Of a stretch of 64,000 nucleotides of DNA, positions 1-11,500 are shown one piece after another. Made by a program: the position numbers and the translations under genes. Numbering within the stretch: position 1 is the stretch's first letter; each line of letters begins with the position of its first letter. This DNA comes from Isochrysis galbana. Lineage: Eukaryota; Haptophyta; Isochrysidales; Isochrysidaceae. The notes under the pieces are model-generated. The model worked only from the letters and a program-made list of their open reading frames with translations, was not told the origin of the DNA and did not search any database. The DNA lies in assembly GCA_018136815.1 (NCBI GenBank), contig CM030932.1, positions 2,564,234-2,628,233 on the forward strand, in the 5' to 3' direction.

Positions 1-840
1 GGGAGGCCTTTCGTTATGCGCTATAGACTATCTATAGATGTCGTTGCCCTACCTATCGAGGTATTTTGTGCGCCGTGCTCGTATACTTGTGTCGTTTTGG
101 TTCCCTCCTCGTGTCGGGATTGTCCTGGGTGCGCACTTAGTTCTTAGTTGTGCCTTGTGACTTGTGACTTGTGCCGCTATCGTCTCGTTTCCCGGCTGAT
201 TTCCGGGGTGGCTACAACCAAGTGTGTCACTCGCAGACGCAGGTGAAGGTGTCGTTCCGTCAATTGTGGGACATGAGTCGAATTGAGCGATCGAATGTCC
301 ACAGTTGTTATTTTAAAATTAGATGTAGACTAGCGTAACATTCCCTGCTTCCCGCGACGCGTGTCCCCCGGAGGGCGCCGTGTCGGCGCTTTTCGATTGT
401 GATTACTTGTAATTATGGGCACGGCGCGATGTGCATCGCCCCCCCCTGCGGGGGCGCCGTGTGTGCGCATGTCAACTTTTCCCCCTAAGGCCCACATTCA
501 CGTAAAGTAGCCATATAAGAGATGTTTCGTTACGCAGCACGTGCGTCGACACCAAAAAGAAAACAAATAACCTGGCCCTCTTTTGACGGAACGCGACTTG
601 AAGGCGCGGGTGAAGATATCCCCGCAGGCCTTGCAAAGACCCTGGCACCCTGGCAGAGCCCGGGGGCGGGCGTACGGGGCATCATGGCGCCCCAGCAACC
701 AACTACAACTACATTTAAAATTGCATGTACGTACATCGTACATACAACATACAACTCCTCGAAAAAGACGCGAAACTTGCGAAACTTATTGCGAAACTTG
801 GGTGAATTAGTGCGAAACTTTGCAAAACTTTTGCGCGAAA
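1..840. other. Intergenic, no gene recognised
   Basis: I see no convincing gene here. About 541-600 there is a sequence (AAGAAAACAAATAACC followed by GACGGAACGCGACTT) that recurs near 49407-49465, so it is part of a dispersed repeat. From about 770 to 890 short GCGAAACTT units recur and run into a GC-rich repeat copy. A reverse-oriented relative of this unit lies at 47875-47985. Confidence 0.5.
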
Positions 841-1445
841 CTTGGGGGGGTCCGGCGCGAAACTCTTACCAGGCCCTAGAGCAGGCCGTGGCGCGCCGCA
901 TGGCGACGCGCCGCAGGGACCGGGGCGGAAGAGAATGGAACGAGGGAGAGGGGGGATTTGCACCCCCCCCGATGGAGTGTGGTGAGAAACGAGACCCGTT
1001 TGCATTAGCAAACGGGCGGAGGGGGGCGGCTGGCGACAGGAGGGAGATGGGAAGGGAGCGGCTCAAGAAGTCTCGGATACCATTGTGGCAGGCATACTCG
1101 GGGCGCAGTTGCTTATTTCTCGAGGACTGCTCGCGGCGTGAGCTGGTAAGGGCCGTTCTCCTTTTTTGACGAGAGGTTCCTCCCCCCCCCCCCCTGGTGC
1201 TATTTCCCGGAGAGTCGCCCGACGTAGGTCGGTCCGCCTCAACGGGTTTTCCCTCATTTTAACTTGTGGGGAGTTAGAATGGGAGCCGGGGGCATGCGAG
1301 GGGGGAGATTTGGAGGGGTGCATACATAGGTGTATGTATCTGTGTCAACAGCACGCGCCAAGTTGTACGGGCAGGTGCGCTGAGGGCTGTCGTGTTAGTT
1401 AGTACCGGGCTAGTGAGAGTAGTGGTACTAATGCTCAGTTAGATT
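840..1445 (+). repeat. Dispersed GC-rich repeat family A, copy 1 (5'-incomplete)
   Basis: This block shares the modules GGCCGTGGCGCGCCGCATGG, GGCGGCTGGCGACAGGAGG, CGAGGACTGCTCGCGGCG and AGTAGTGGTACTAA, in the same order, with copies at 1975-2835, 28665-29578 and 54350-55590. It ends near GCTCAGTTAGATTT. No protein of recognisable family is encoded, and the ORFs across it are low-complexity. The 5' half present in the other copies is missing. The transposon class is not determined from sequence alone. Confidence 0.75.
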
Positions 1446-1974
1446 TAGATTTGTTTGTCTAAGGGTGAAAATGTGAAAATTCACCAGCAAGCAGCAAGTC
1501 AAGATCCTAGATGGAGATGGAAAATACGGTGCTGGGGCGTCCCCCAGGGGCTCGGATGGGGATGGAGGGGAGCGACACACGGGAGCGCAACACGGGATTG
1601 GGGGCGCTCTGGCAAATTTTTTCAGCCTTTTCGAGCGCCACGGCGTGGAGCGCCTAGGGGTAGGCATCTTTATCCATTGAAAATGCCCCATTTATCCATG
1701 AGAAATTATCCAAGATATCCATCCGCATGGTGAGCGATCTTGGTGTTTTACCCCCGGGGTGTATGAAAAGGTTATCCATGATGACCTCTTCTCTGTTCCT
1801 ATTCCTATCGCTCCGGGGTGTGCATCGCGCCAACTTGTCGAGTGTCTCGAGTATCTTGCTATCTTCGGGCATTCGCCTAGGCTTAGATGGGTGGAGGATT
1901 CGTCCGCCATCTTGCAGCTATGCGGCACGTGTTATCCCTATCTGCAAAGCGGTTGTAAGTCTCGCGTCTCGCGC

Positions 1975-2835
1975 CCCCCTCACTCCATCGCGGACTCCCC
2001 CCGGGGTGGGCCCGTACAACCAACCTCAGCCCCTGCCCTCTGGCAGGGGCTGGGCAATCATCATCCTGGCCCAGACCCTTCGTGGGCGCGGGCCGCGACT
2101 CGCACTCCCACGCCCATACTGGGCATGCCCTCGAGCTGACTCCCCCCCCTTCCCTGGTCGCCAGGCATACAGAGGCCTTTGGGAGGCTACAATGGCCAGC
2201 GTGGCAAGCGTGGGAGAGGCAGGGGGGCCCAGGGGCTGAGCCCCAGCCTCCACTGCCCCTTGAGCTGCCCTTGCTGGCCCTCTGGGAGCCCCCAAAGGCC
2301 CTCTCTCTGAGAGCAGGTCGTGGCGCGCCGCATGGCGACGCGCCGCAGGGAGAGGGGTGGAGCAGGAGAGAGGAGAATGGAGAGAGGGAGAGGGGGGTTT
2401 TTGCACCCCCCCCGATGGAGTGCGATAAGAAACGGGCGGCTGGCGACAGGAGGGGGAGAAGAAGGGAGTGGCTCAAGACGTCCTTGTGGCAGGTATCGGG
2501 GGGCGCAGTCATTTATTTCTTCGAGGACTGCTCGCGGCGCGAGCTGTAAGGGCCGTTCTGCTTCTCGACGAGAGGTCCCTCCTCCCCCCCCCCCGGTGTT
2601 TTTCCCCGGTGAGTCGCCCGACGCAGGTCGGGTCGCCTCACTGGGTTTTCCCTCATTGTAACTTGTGGGGAGTTATAATGGGAGCCGGGGGTTTGCGAGG
2701 GGTGAGATTTGAAGGGATGCATATGTGTATGTGTCTGTGCCACCACCTCAAAGCGTGCGGGCAGGTGCGTCGAGGGTTGTCGTGATAGTACCGGGCTAGT
2801 GGGAGTAGTGGTACTAACGCTCAGTTGTTTTATAT
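1975..2835 (+). repeat. Dispersed GC-rich repeat family A, copy 2
   Basis: This is a nearly full-length family A copy. It starts in CCCCCCTCACTCCATCGCGG and passes through a CCCTGCCCTCTGGCAGGGGC hairpin. It then runs to the shared 3' block (GTGATAGTACCGGGCTAGTG, then GCTCAGTTGTTTTAT). It carries the undisturbed sequence GGCGACAGGAGGGGGAGAAG at about 2442-2461, and so serves as the empty-site reference for the LINE insertion in copy 4. Confidence 0.8.
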
Positions 2836-2882
2836 TATAGCTAGCGGTAGTAGCCTGAATCTTCAGATGCAGATGTTTTTTT
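2836..2882 (+). repeat. SINE-like 3'-end fragment
   Basis: GTAGCCTGAATCTTCAGATG followed by a T run matches the 3' end of the SINE-like element at 35298-35502, which ends GAATCTTCAGATG plus T8. Only the terminus is recognisable. Confidence 0.4.
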
Positions 2883-2889
2883 AGGCACT

Positions 2890-4140
2890 AGATCCATGTT
2901 CGGGGCCCGATAGCGCGGGCACGGATTTCTGGGGAATCACGTGCCATGACCATGAAACAACGGCCCCGAAATAATTTGATCGGCCCTGCGGTGCGACCGC
3001 CAGTTCTTAACTGTAGTAAAGCCCGAGCGCGTGTACAAAGGGTGTGTGGGGGGGTAAAACCCAGCCCATTTCCCTCGGCAATTTTTTCGTGGCCGCCAGT
3101 GAGCCCCCCAGGAGTTTTTTCTTGAGCTTTTTAGAACGGTCAATAAATGCAGCACCCCCCCATGTTAGTGGTTATAAATCACTGTTTGACTGCCCTAACG
3201 GTTCCTCTGCGCCATGGGCTGACCGGCGCTCAACGGAGACATCGCAATCGCCCAAAAAGCAATTGCGATTGAATTGAGTAGGGGCTCACCATGAATTGCT
3301 CCAGCTGAGAAACGATCTCGTTCCGCTAACGATGTCGAAAAGTTGCTATTGGATGCCCTCGCTTTCCGGCTTGTTCCTACTGCTACAATATGCCCACCCC
3401 GGTTCCATTGAGCCGCGTGAGGTCTGGGCATGTTCAAACTTCAACGTGGGCGGCGTTGATCCCTCTATACTACGTTACCTGTACACAGTGGCAGCACCAT
3501 CGCCCAAGTAGAGCATGGACGCGAACCAGCCACCGTATGCTACGTTACCGGAGGATTGACGTACGCTGCTTTGCCAAAGGATTGGTCGATGTAAGTACGG
3601 CAGTAAGCGAAAATTGGACCTCCTTTGATGCATGCATGCCTGTCTTGGATTAGTTGCTAGCTTGCATATGTACGTACGTATGGTTGAATATCCGTCAGCC
3701 CGCCAAGGGTACCCGAACACCATAGACTTGTGCGCGTTGTGCGCGCAGTAAGTCGAGCCTCGCCTTGTTGGCCTAGTATTATGAATCTGTGAAAAGCTTC
3801 GAGCTGGGACCTCGAAACGGCAGGTACTCTGCGCGGATGTAATCGGCGGGTGCCATGCTATCCTCGGCGTCTTCCTTGTGTATGTGAGAAAGCAGCCAGT
3901 CCACCTTACGCGTGCCATGAGCTCCATATCACAGACGAGGAAGGACTTTGACTCAATGACAATCATCGCTGCTGGTTCACGTTTGCTGGTCGCTTCCAAA
4001 TCAGAGACACTGCTGAATTAATGGCGCCTTGGCTCATTGGTATCATCTCTGCTAGCTCACGTGAGCTGATCGATCCTATATCTGATACACCGCTTAATGG
4101 TGCCAATGAATAACGCTGGCGAAACCCCCTCAATTTGAGG
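2890..4140. other. Spacer with repeat remnants and a diverged tandem duplication
   Basis: The block ending CTGTTTGACTGCCCTA at about 3181-3196 matches the terminus of another dispersed repeat (family C). About 3956-4105 holds two diverged direct copies of an ~80-bp unit (ATCATCGCTGCTGGTTCACG and ATCATCTCTGCTAGCTCACG), lying just downstream of the SET/MYND gene. No convincing gene was seen. Confidence 0.45.
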
Positions 4141-4146
4141 TTAACT

Positions 4147-6444
4147 TTACGAGAACCCCCTGAATTGCGCAAAAGCGCTATTTGCGCTGTGGTAGATGGA
4201 AACGGACGCGGCCGGCGCTGCAACAGGCTGCTGTGAGAGGTAGGCCGCAGGAGGATGAAAAGCCGAGGTGCCCGCGAGGCTGCTTGGGTGAAGGGTCACG
4301 GCAGCCTCAACTCCTTCTTCGACGACGTCGCCATCGTCTTCTTCCCAATTCTCATCACCCTCGCTCTCATCCGCATCCGCAGAGCGCATGGCCGCATCCG
4401 CGCGCGCGAGAAAGTCTTGTTCCGTGCAGACGCCACCACAGCGACTGCACTGGAAACTCCTCGAGTTGGCGTCAGGTGCAGCAGCAGGGCCTGAGGCAGG
4501 TGAGTCGCTTGCGCACCTGCTTCCGTCATGTGCTGCTGACGCTGCATCAGAGGAGCCGGGGACGCGGGCTTCTGCTCCCTTACCCGCGGTCACAGAAGCT
4601 TGCATGGACATAGGCGCCGCCGCTCCCGGTTTGCGAGCACGGGCTGGCACGAGTGTACCGGAACATCGTGGACAGCAGTACTTCATGACGAATAAATTCA
4701 CGTAGGTGATATCAACACCTCCGTCATCTTTCGAGCACGAGGAGGCTGTGCGCGTGGAAGTCGAGCCGGACTCAGTCGACGTCGCGGGGTATGCCTGCCG
4801 CTCATCGCATGCGGGCACCGCAGTTAAAATGCGGCTCCGTGCAGCAACGCCAGTCACCATTTCGACCTTTGAGTCCGCTCCTGCATCGATCGAGTCACCG
4901 CCCAGTCGACTGCTGCTGTCACTAGCATGTGGCTGGTCATTGCTCTCAAGCATCCGCTCGACATTGCATCGTAGGCATGCGCAAGTGAAGCCATATTCCG
5001 AGCTCAGGATGACGCGTCGCTGCATCTCCATCATGTCGAGAGGTGTGTAGCACACCGTGATCTCGCTGCCCACAGGAAGATCTCGCAGCGCAACCAGCCT
5101 TACGGAGAGAGAAAATGGAGGTCGCACCATTCTTGCTGATTGCGTCTGAATTTGCGTTCGGAGCGTGCCAACACATGCCTCAAGCGGGTATCGGTCCTTC
5201 GCGACAACCATAGCGGTCGTGACGCTCGAAGGAGAGCGCCGCGAGAGGGCGGGAACGTCAAGATTATCGACAGATCCCACCGAAGGCAGGCATGAATGAT
5301 TGGCCATTGCGAGTGCCGGATAGAAGGCGTACGCAATATAGACTGTATGGACCCGTTCGCCACCCGCAGTATGGTCGGCGACGCTGGGCGCAGCTTCCCG
5401 GCCATGCGGCGGTGGCGACGTCCTCGCAAACAAGGCATACCGAAAGGAGTTGGCCTTAGCCCGCGCGCACGCCCCACGGACAAAATCAAGCGGAAACGGA
5501 GGTGGATCGCCTACGATGGCGCTTGCGCTGCAGATGGATAAGACCGCCTTGCATCGTCTCTCCTGCTCGTAGAAGGAGGGCAAAAGGGTGAATCGCACTG
5601 CGCACCTAGTGCGGGAATCCTTGCGCAGAGTAGCTAAGCGGCGGTATGACGCTCGCATTGGAGAGGAAGGCGTGCCAGGGGGCTGTGCAAGTGCGGGTTG
5701 CCACAAAAGGGAAAATTTTCGACGTGCTTGCCGTTGAAGATGACACAAATGGGGCCCAAGGCTGGGCAGAGGTGAAGGGCCGACAGGGCATGCCAAAAAT
5801 GTGTCGGCAAATGTGGTGTCGGCAAATGGGGGACACACTCGAGGGCATCGGCCTGGCAGTGCGCAAACGATGGTGCTCTCGCACACCTCCTCTTCCGTGA
5901 GGCCATTTACGTCGGCGTGCATATCCCAAACCTGGTCAAACGAGCTGCCCTCTCTCGTGCGCAGCTCTGCGACATTGGCGACGCACCACAGGAGCGTTAT
6001 TTCGGCGTACGCCTCGGCAAGCTCGAGACTCTCCACGACGGGCGCGCTGGGCGGCACGTGCGCTGCCGCTGAGATCAGAGCCTGCAGCTTGGCTTCTGGG
6101 CCACGCAGCCACCGGCAATAGAAGGTGTGCCTCGTCGAGTCCTCACGGCGGCATGTTTCCGAGCACCATGCGCAGGCTGCGCAGTTGGTGCAGATGATGC
6201 TCGCCTGCTTTGCCAAGCACCGCCCGCACCGCGTCTTCCTCGATCTGGCGTCCATCCACCAGGTGGCGGGAGCCTCAGCGAGCACAGTGTCTCCGGCAGC
6301 GAATTGCGTGGCTGTGATGAGCCCACGCCCCTGGTCGGGGGTGTTGACGAGGCTGACGTTGCTCATCGCCTCTGCAACCACCGTGTGAGGCCGCTTGATT
6401 AGCTTCCTTGGCGGCGGCAACGCCGTGGCACGAGGGGGAGCCAT
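4147..6444 (-). CDS. SET/MYND (SMYD-type) protein-lysine methyltransferase
   Basis: This is a predicted S-adenosylmethionine-dependent lysine methyltransferase of the SMYD class. What is seen: an N-terminal GRGL...GDTVLAE start of the SET fold; a MYND zinc finger (CGRC...CTNC..CAWCSETC...H...C); the SET core with ANHSCLPS, which matches the NHSC motif; the PVGSEITVCYTPL segment; a post-SET cysteine cluster (FTCACLRC); and a late CPRC/CSRC zinc-ribbon pair ahead of an acidic tail. The ATG at 6444 has a good context (ACTATGGCT). A second in-frame ATG at 6366 lies directly before the SET start and is an alternative. The stretch at about 5610-5890 does not look like the family and contains a short tandem (ATTTGCCGACAC, twice), so it may be an unspliced intron that happens to stay open. 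Substrate cannot be predicted; chromatin or cytosolic proteins are both possible. Confidence 0.85.
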   Translation of the reverse strand: MAPPRATALPPPRKLIKRPHTVVAEAMSNVSLVNTPDQGRGLITATQFAAGDTVLAEAPATWWMDARSRKTRCGRCLAKQASIICTNCAACAWCSETCRREDSTRHTFYCRWLRGPEAKLQALISAAAHVPPSAPVVESLELAEAYAEITLLWCVANVAELRTREGSSFDQVWDMHADVNGLTEEEVCESTIVCALPGRCPRVCPPFADTTFADTFLACPVGPSPLPSLGPHLCHLQRQARRKFSLLWQPALAQPPGTPSSPMRASYRRLATLRKDSRTRCAVRFTLLPSFYEQERRCKAVLSICSASAIVGDPPPFPLDFVRGACARAKANSFRYALFARTSPPPHGREAAPSVADHTAGGERVHTVYIAYAFYPALAMANHSCLPSVGSVDNLDVPALSRRSPSSVTTAMVVAKDRYPLEACVGTLRTQIQTQSARMVRPPFSLSVRLVALRDLPVGSEITVCYTPLDMMEMQRRVILSSEYGFTCACLRCNVERMLESNDQPHASDSSSRLGGDSIDAGADSKVEMVTGVAARSRILTAVPACDERQAYPATSTESGSTSTRTASSCSKDDGGVDITYVNLFVMKYCCPRCSGTLVPARARKPGAAAPMSMQASVTAGKGAEARVPGSSDAASAAHDGSRCASDSPASGPAAAPDANSRSFQCSRCGGVCTEQDFLARADAAMRSADADESEGDENWEEDDGDVVEEGVEAAVTLHPSSLAGTSAFHPPAAYLSQQPVAAPAASVSIYHSANSAFAQFRGFS

Positions 6445-6649
6445 AGTGTCGAGTGCCTGGGGGCACGATCGCCACCCACAGCTTTCGCCACCACTCTTTC
6501 CCGCTCTCTCCTTCTCCCTCCCTTCTTCCCCTCTTCTTCTGGCCACCACCCGTGGCCCCCCCTCCCCTCTCTCCGCTCTCCCTCGCTTCTTCTCTTTCTC
6601 CTCCGTTGAAAGCCTTCCGCAAGGACTATTCACTCAAACGGTTCCAAAT

Positions 6650-8450
6650 CTTCTCGCTCCTTGGGTACCTCCGCTTGGAGGCCGTCCACCGCGCGGCTCC
6701 CGCCCCCTCCTCTCTCGCAGGGGGGAGAGAGAGAGCGTCTCTTTCCTGTCTCTCACTTGCAATCGTCTCGCGCTCTCTCAGTGCTCTCAGTGCTCTCTCT
6801 CCCCCTCCCCTTCATCCCCCCCGAAGAGGATCTACAAGGGGAGGGACACTCATCTCCATCTGCTTCACCCCTGCTTCCCGCGCGCGGAGAGGCAGTGGTG
6901 CGGGAAGGAAGGGGGGAGAGAGGCGCGGGAGGGAGGGAGGGAGCGAGAGCACTCCCAGAAGATTCTTTTCGTAAAGAGGATGCGTCCTTCCTCCTCACGT
7001 AGTCATTCTCTCTTCTCTCCCGCCCTTTTTTCCTCGCCTGATCGCAGCAAAGGGGAGGGCGGGGGGGGCGGGGGGGCGGGGCGGGGGCGGGGGGGGATGA
7101 GCCTCCCTCGAGATTCTCACGAGTTCCACGAGACAAGATTCGTGATGGCGGCGGGGGGGTCGCGCGGGGGGGGGTGCCTCTCTCCCCCCAGAGATTGCAT
7201 CCCCCCCCCCCCCCGCGCCTGCAGCGGCCCCGCCCCCTCCCCCCGCCCGCCCCCGCCCCGCACTGGCGATGCTGCGCCCCCCCCCCCGCTCTGCCGCCCC
7301 CCCCCCGCGATCTCCTCCCAAATCTGGTGGAGCGCGAGTGCGATCCCGTGTCCCACTTCGTCTCCACGCAGAGAGGAGGAGGCGATGGGGATCCCAGCGG
7401 GGGGGGGAGGGGGGGGCGGGAGGGACGCGCGCGTTCGAGGAGGATGGGAAGGGGAGGGAAGGGAACTCTCTCGACGAGGAGGGAAGGGAACTCTTGTGCC
7501 CCAAGCCAATCAAACGTGAGCCGCGCACAGTATGGGTGCACCATGAAGAAGCCCCCCCCCCCAATTCAGATAGCCTGGAAGCAAATTGGCCGTCCAGCGA
7601 GAAGTCCAACTGAGGAGAAGAGACTCAGTGCAAGAACACTTTTCTGTGCGCTGCGGACCTCGCTGGCGGGCCAAGGTAGCGGGCCGTCAGCCGATTGCTG
7701 TGGTCAATAGTGTCCATTGCTTGGCCGTTTGCCGTCGGCCGCGGGGGCACTTCGCACATCGCACTTACACGTTTGCGCCTTCCTTCTCTTCTCGGCTGTT
7801 TGAATATGTACACACACATAATACATAGCACAACACCATGAACCAACATTGACACATTAAGACACACACATCTGCCAGATGCATCTGCAGCGCACGCACA
7901 CACAGCCACATGCACACCCAAGATGGGAAGTACGGTTTTACCCCCGTTTGCCGTCGGCCGCGGGGGCACTTCGCACATCGCACTTACACGTTTGCGCCTT
8001 CCTTCTCTTCTCGGCTGCTTGAATATGTACACACACATAATACATAGCACAACACCATGAACCAACATTGACACCTTAAGACACACACATCTGCCAGATG
8101 CATCTGCAGCGCACGCACACACAGCATTGTGGCACCCCCGTTTTTGCTACCTGACAATCACCTGCAACTGGCCGGTAGCGCGTCTTATTGGAAGAAAAGT
8201 TTGTGACGGAGCACAAAGTCCTTATGTGTTGTGGAAATTGGCAATCTCTAGATGGGAGGCGCAAACAACACGGCTGCGAGTGCAGATAGGCAAAGTGGAC
8301 TGAAATGGGAAAGCTAGGCTTTCGTCATCTTGGCGCACTCGCAGCAGACGAAAATTCGAAACGGGGATGCAAAAGTGCAATTACGACCAGGTGTTTCGTC
8401 ATAGCGATCGCACGCATCTGACTAAGGATGATAGTAGTAGCCGGGCGGTG
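6650..8450. other. Low-complexity spacer
   Basis: About 6650-7450 is CT-rich, then G- or C-homopolymer rich, with many runs of eight or more G or C. Long ORFs across it on both strands consist of Gly/Arg/Pro/Ser and are not credible proteins. The tandem duplication at 7727-8126 is listed separately. Confidence 0.6.
7727..8126 (+). repeat. 219-bp tandem duplication, about 1.8 copies
   Basis: The unit beginning GTTTGCCGTCGGCCGCGGGG at 7727 begins again at 7946 and continues with almost no change to about 8126. The unit contains CA-rich stretches (ACACACATAATACATAGCAC, ACATCTGCCAGATGCATCTG). The period is 219 bp. ORFs on the minus strand simply repeat the same peptide and are explained by the duplication. 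Confidence 0.9.
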
Positions 8451-8506
8451 AGACGGCAATGACACGTCTCGAGCGCACCGTTGAATGGGCAGTCTTTAGA
8501 GCCAGC

Positions 8507-11500
8507 TTAAGGTCGCGCCGTTTCATTGACTATGGGGCTAGTTCCATTCAAATTATTGAGAGCGGGGTTCTCCTCCGGAGCGCCCTTGGCGGGATTCGCC
8601 ATAGTGCTCTTGTCTCCCCTTGTTCGTCGAGATGGATTCAAGGCGATCGACCAGTGCGTGCGCACAGCATGAACGGTGCGCCCGATAAGTTTTGCCACTT
8701 TTGGCCAAGGCACACCCTCAGCGTGCAAGGCTAGGATTCGCTGGTCTTCCTCGGAAGTCCACCTCTTCGAAGGCGTTGTGTTTCGATTGCGCTGACGACG
8801 CTGGTCAAGTTGGGCCGCTCCGCTACTTTCGCCAGATTTGCGCGGTCGCTTCTTTACCTTGGTGGCGTCGCCTTCACTGTCAGAGGGCGCAACGACCTCA
8901 GGCAAGGGTGCGGCCACAATCAGCGATGCGGGCGGATCTTGCGCAACATGAGGTAAGACCTTCAGCACCCATCCGGCTTTGACGATCTTCCGATGGACTC
9001 GGCGGGCGTCGACGGCGCTAGCTGCAGCACCACAAACCGTTTGTACCTGCTCAGGTGAAACAAAACGCCAGTCGCGACCGAGAGCTGAGCGGAGCGCATT
9101 AGTCACCTCCGCGGGTACGCCTGCTAGCTTGGGCATGGCCCCCGCGGCGTTAGCCGCAGCGCGCTGCTTCCTTCGTGTTCCATGAGGCCGTCCTCGGCGC
9201 CGCTTTTGGCTCGGCTGAGTACTCACTGACTCCGCTTGCCCTGGCGTGTTGCCTCCATCGCTTTCGCTACCTTCGCCGTTGCCATCGCTCTCATTCGCAT
9301 CGCTGTCAGCACCTTGGTATGACTCGTCATCGCTCGACATGTGATCTAGAAAGGTATCAAAGGCAGGATCGTTGTTCTTCTCGCGCGCGACGTTGGACTC
9401 TCGGCGCGTAGGTCTCTTCATTCCGCGCCTAGATTGAGAATCACAGGACGCCGACACATCGCTATTAGATGACAGCTCGTCGTCGGAGTTCTCGGCTGAG
9501 CGGCTGCGCTGCGTGCAAGCAGGTGCCTGATAGTCCTCGTCGTCCTCATCCGAATCATCGGCGCCGCCGGCGATTCCGCTGGCCGCACGCACGGCGCGTG
9601 CCTCCGCCTCGACTCGGATTGCGTCGAGACTGGCCTGCGCTGCCTTGCGGCTACGTCGCCGACGCCGGGAGCCATTGCCCCCCTCCCCTTCCTCATCGGT
9701 ATCGGACGCTCCGGAGAGTGGAGCCCCGTCGTCCTCGTCCTCACCGGCCGAGTAGCCGGCATCACTACTATCGTCATCGCTGGCTTCGAATGCCGATCCA
9801 GCCTTGCTGGACCCGCCCTCGTATTCTGAGTCATCTTCAGACAACTCCTCTAGCAGAGCTGCCAGCTCGGGATCCGCGGCGGCGTCTTCCGCTGCCTTGA
9901 GAGCTTGCTGTGCTGCTCGCCGGCGTGTTCCGGGCGCCAAGATGACGGAGGAATCCACCTTGTCTCCCTTTTCCAAGGCGGCCTTCAGCTTCGCCTGCTC
10001 CTTGCGGGCCGCTCGCGATACGACAGCCTTGGAGTGCTCGGCAATGCGTTCGAACCAGCGGGTTACTTCTCTCTTAGGCATCATAAGTGGTGGCACCTGT
10101 CCCATTTGTGCACGGTCAAGCGCACCATCGCGTTGAAGGACGACGGCTTTATGCGCGGCAGCCTCGATGGCAGGCGGCGGGGGTGCAAAGAGGACGGCAC
10201 CTTTGAGCCGTTCGCGCGACGGCATGCCTCGGCCATCGGCGTCTTCAAGTTTGGCTTGGACGAGAGCCCTTTCACCTTCTCTCAGCACAACAGCTTCCGA
10301 CACGCGCAGAGCCCGCACCGCCCATTCCGCGTCGGTTCTTGGGCGAACACCCCACACAGGCAGCGACGCGGCGAGGCCTGCCGATGTGGCCACAGTGACT
10401 CTGACCGACGCGCCGGACGCTCCCACCACCGACCCAAATGGAATGAAAAGGCCGGTGGCGTTCGTCGAAATTTCGGCTGCAGACGAGTCATCCGAATCTT
10501 GCGAGTCAGATTCGCTGAGTTTCGAATACGAGACACGGGCGCGAGCACTTCGACCCCATCTGTTCGGCCATAGCAACTCAGGAGGCGAGACAGCATTGAG
10601 GGCGGTGCTCATATTGGGCGCACCTACGTTCACCGGGACGTTGGCCAGGGACAATGCAGAGGGGGTACCGGAGACGCCAAGCTTACCCGTAGGCAAGTCC
10701 CGCTGGGACTCGTTTACCATTTGATCAAGGAGCTCCACTATGACAGGGTGATCGCAAATGTGGTTGCGGTCCGCAAGTGAGAATACGAGCGCCATCCGTA
10801 CCTCTGGCGGGCAGTCACAACGTTCGCTCGAGCACGCGCTCGATGTTTCAGGTGATTGCTTTCGCCCGAGGGCGCTCGCGACTTCACTAGCACCGATCGC
10901 TAAGTCCACACCTCGAAGCCGCTTGAAGTCTACAGCCTGATCAAATCTGCGGAGGGTAGCTGCCAGTGCACTTGCCCATGGATGTGATGGCGCTGTTGAT
11001 GAGCCTACGACACCCGCGAAAGCCCTTGATCGGAGAGCGGCGTCATCCATGGACAGCCCGCTCCCGCTGGCCTCCGCGTGTTTTGCCGGGCTTTCGTCTG
11101 ATTGTATTGCATGAGCCAGCGCCTTCTTGCTGTCCTCCGTATTGGGCGCCACACTAGAAGGCAAAGGTGGAGCATCCGCCTCTGAATCGTACTCCTCGGC
11201 GAACTTCTCCTTGCGCTCCATCTCCAGGTGAATGGCGACAAACTCCGCCAGCGGGCGTTCGTAGCTCAGATGAGCAATCGAGCCGGCCGCAGACGCCTCG
11301 TCAGGCTTCGCTTCGGCAGGCTGCAGCGCACATCCATCGGCCTCCGATGCCGCCGTAGCCAGTTCCCATGCCATCGGGACAGCGATGCGCACGACCCTAT
11401 CTTCGCGCGACGAGGCAATCACAACCGCGGGCAGTCCGGGGGCGTCTGTGTCCATCTTCCCCGCGGTGGCGGAGCGCGAGGCTCGGCATGTCACCAGTTG

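Noticed and set aside
1883-2549. ORFs of 113-209 aa in repeat copy A2
   Set aside because: They recur in other repeat copies with changed frames and match no known protein.
3475-3999. 174-aa minus-strand ORF
   Set aside because: No family signal; it overlaps other open frames and a diverged tandem repeat.
6395-7519. 374-aa plus-strand ORF, and several overlapping ORFs
   Set aside because: Gly/Arg/Pro/Ser low complexity generated by homopolymer runs, with no family signal.
7727-8126. Possible CRISPR-like array
   Set aside because: There are only about two long adjacent copies, with no short repeat and spacer pattern; it is an ordinary tandem duplication.
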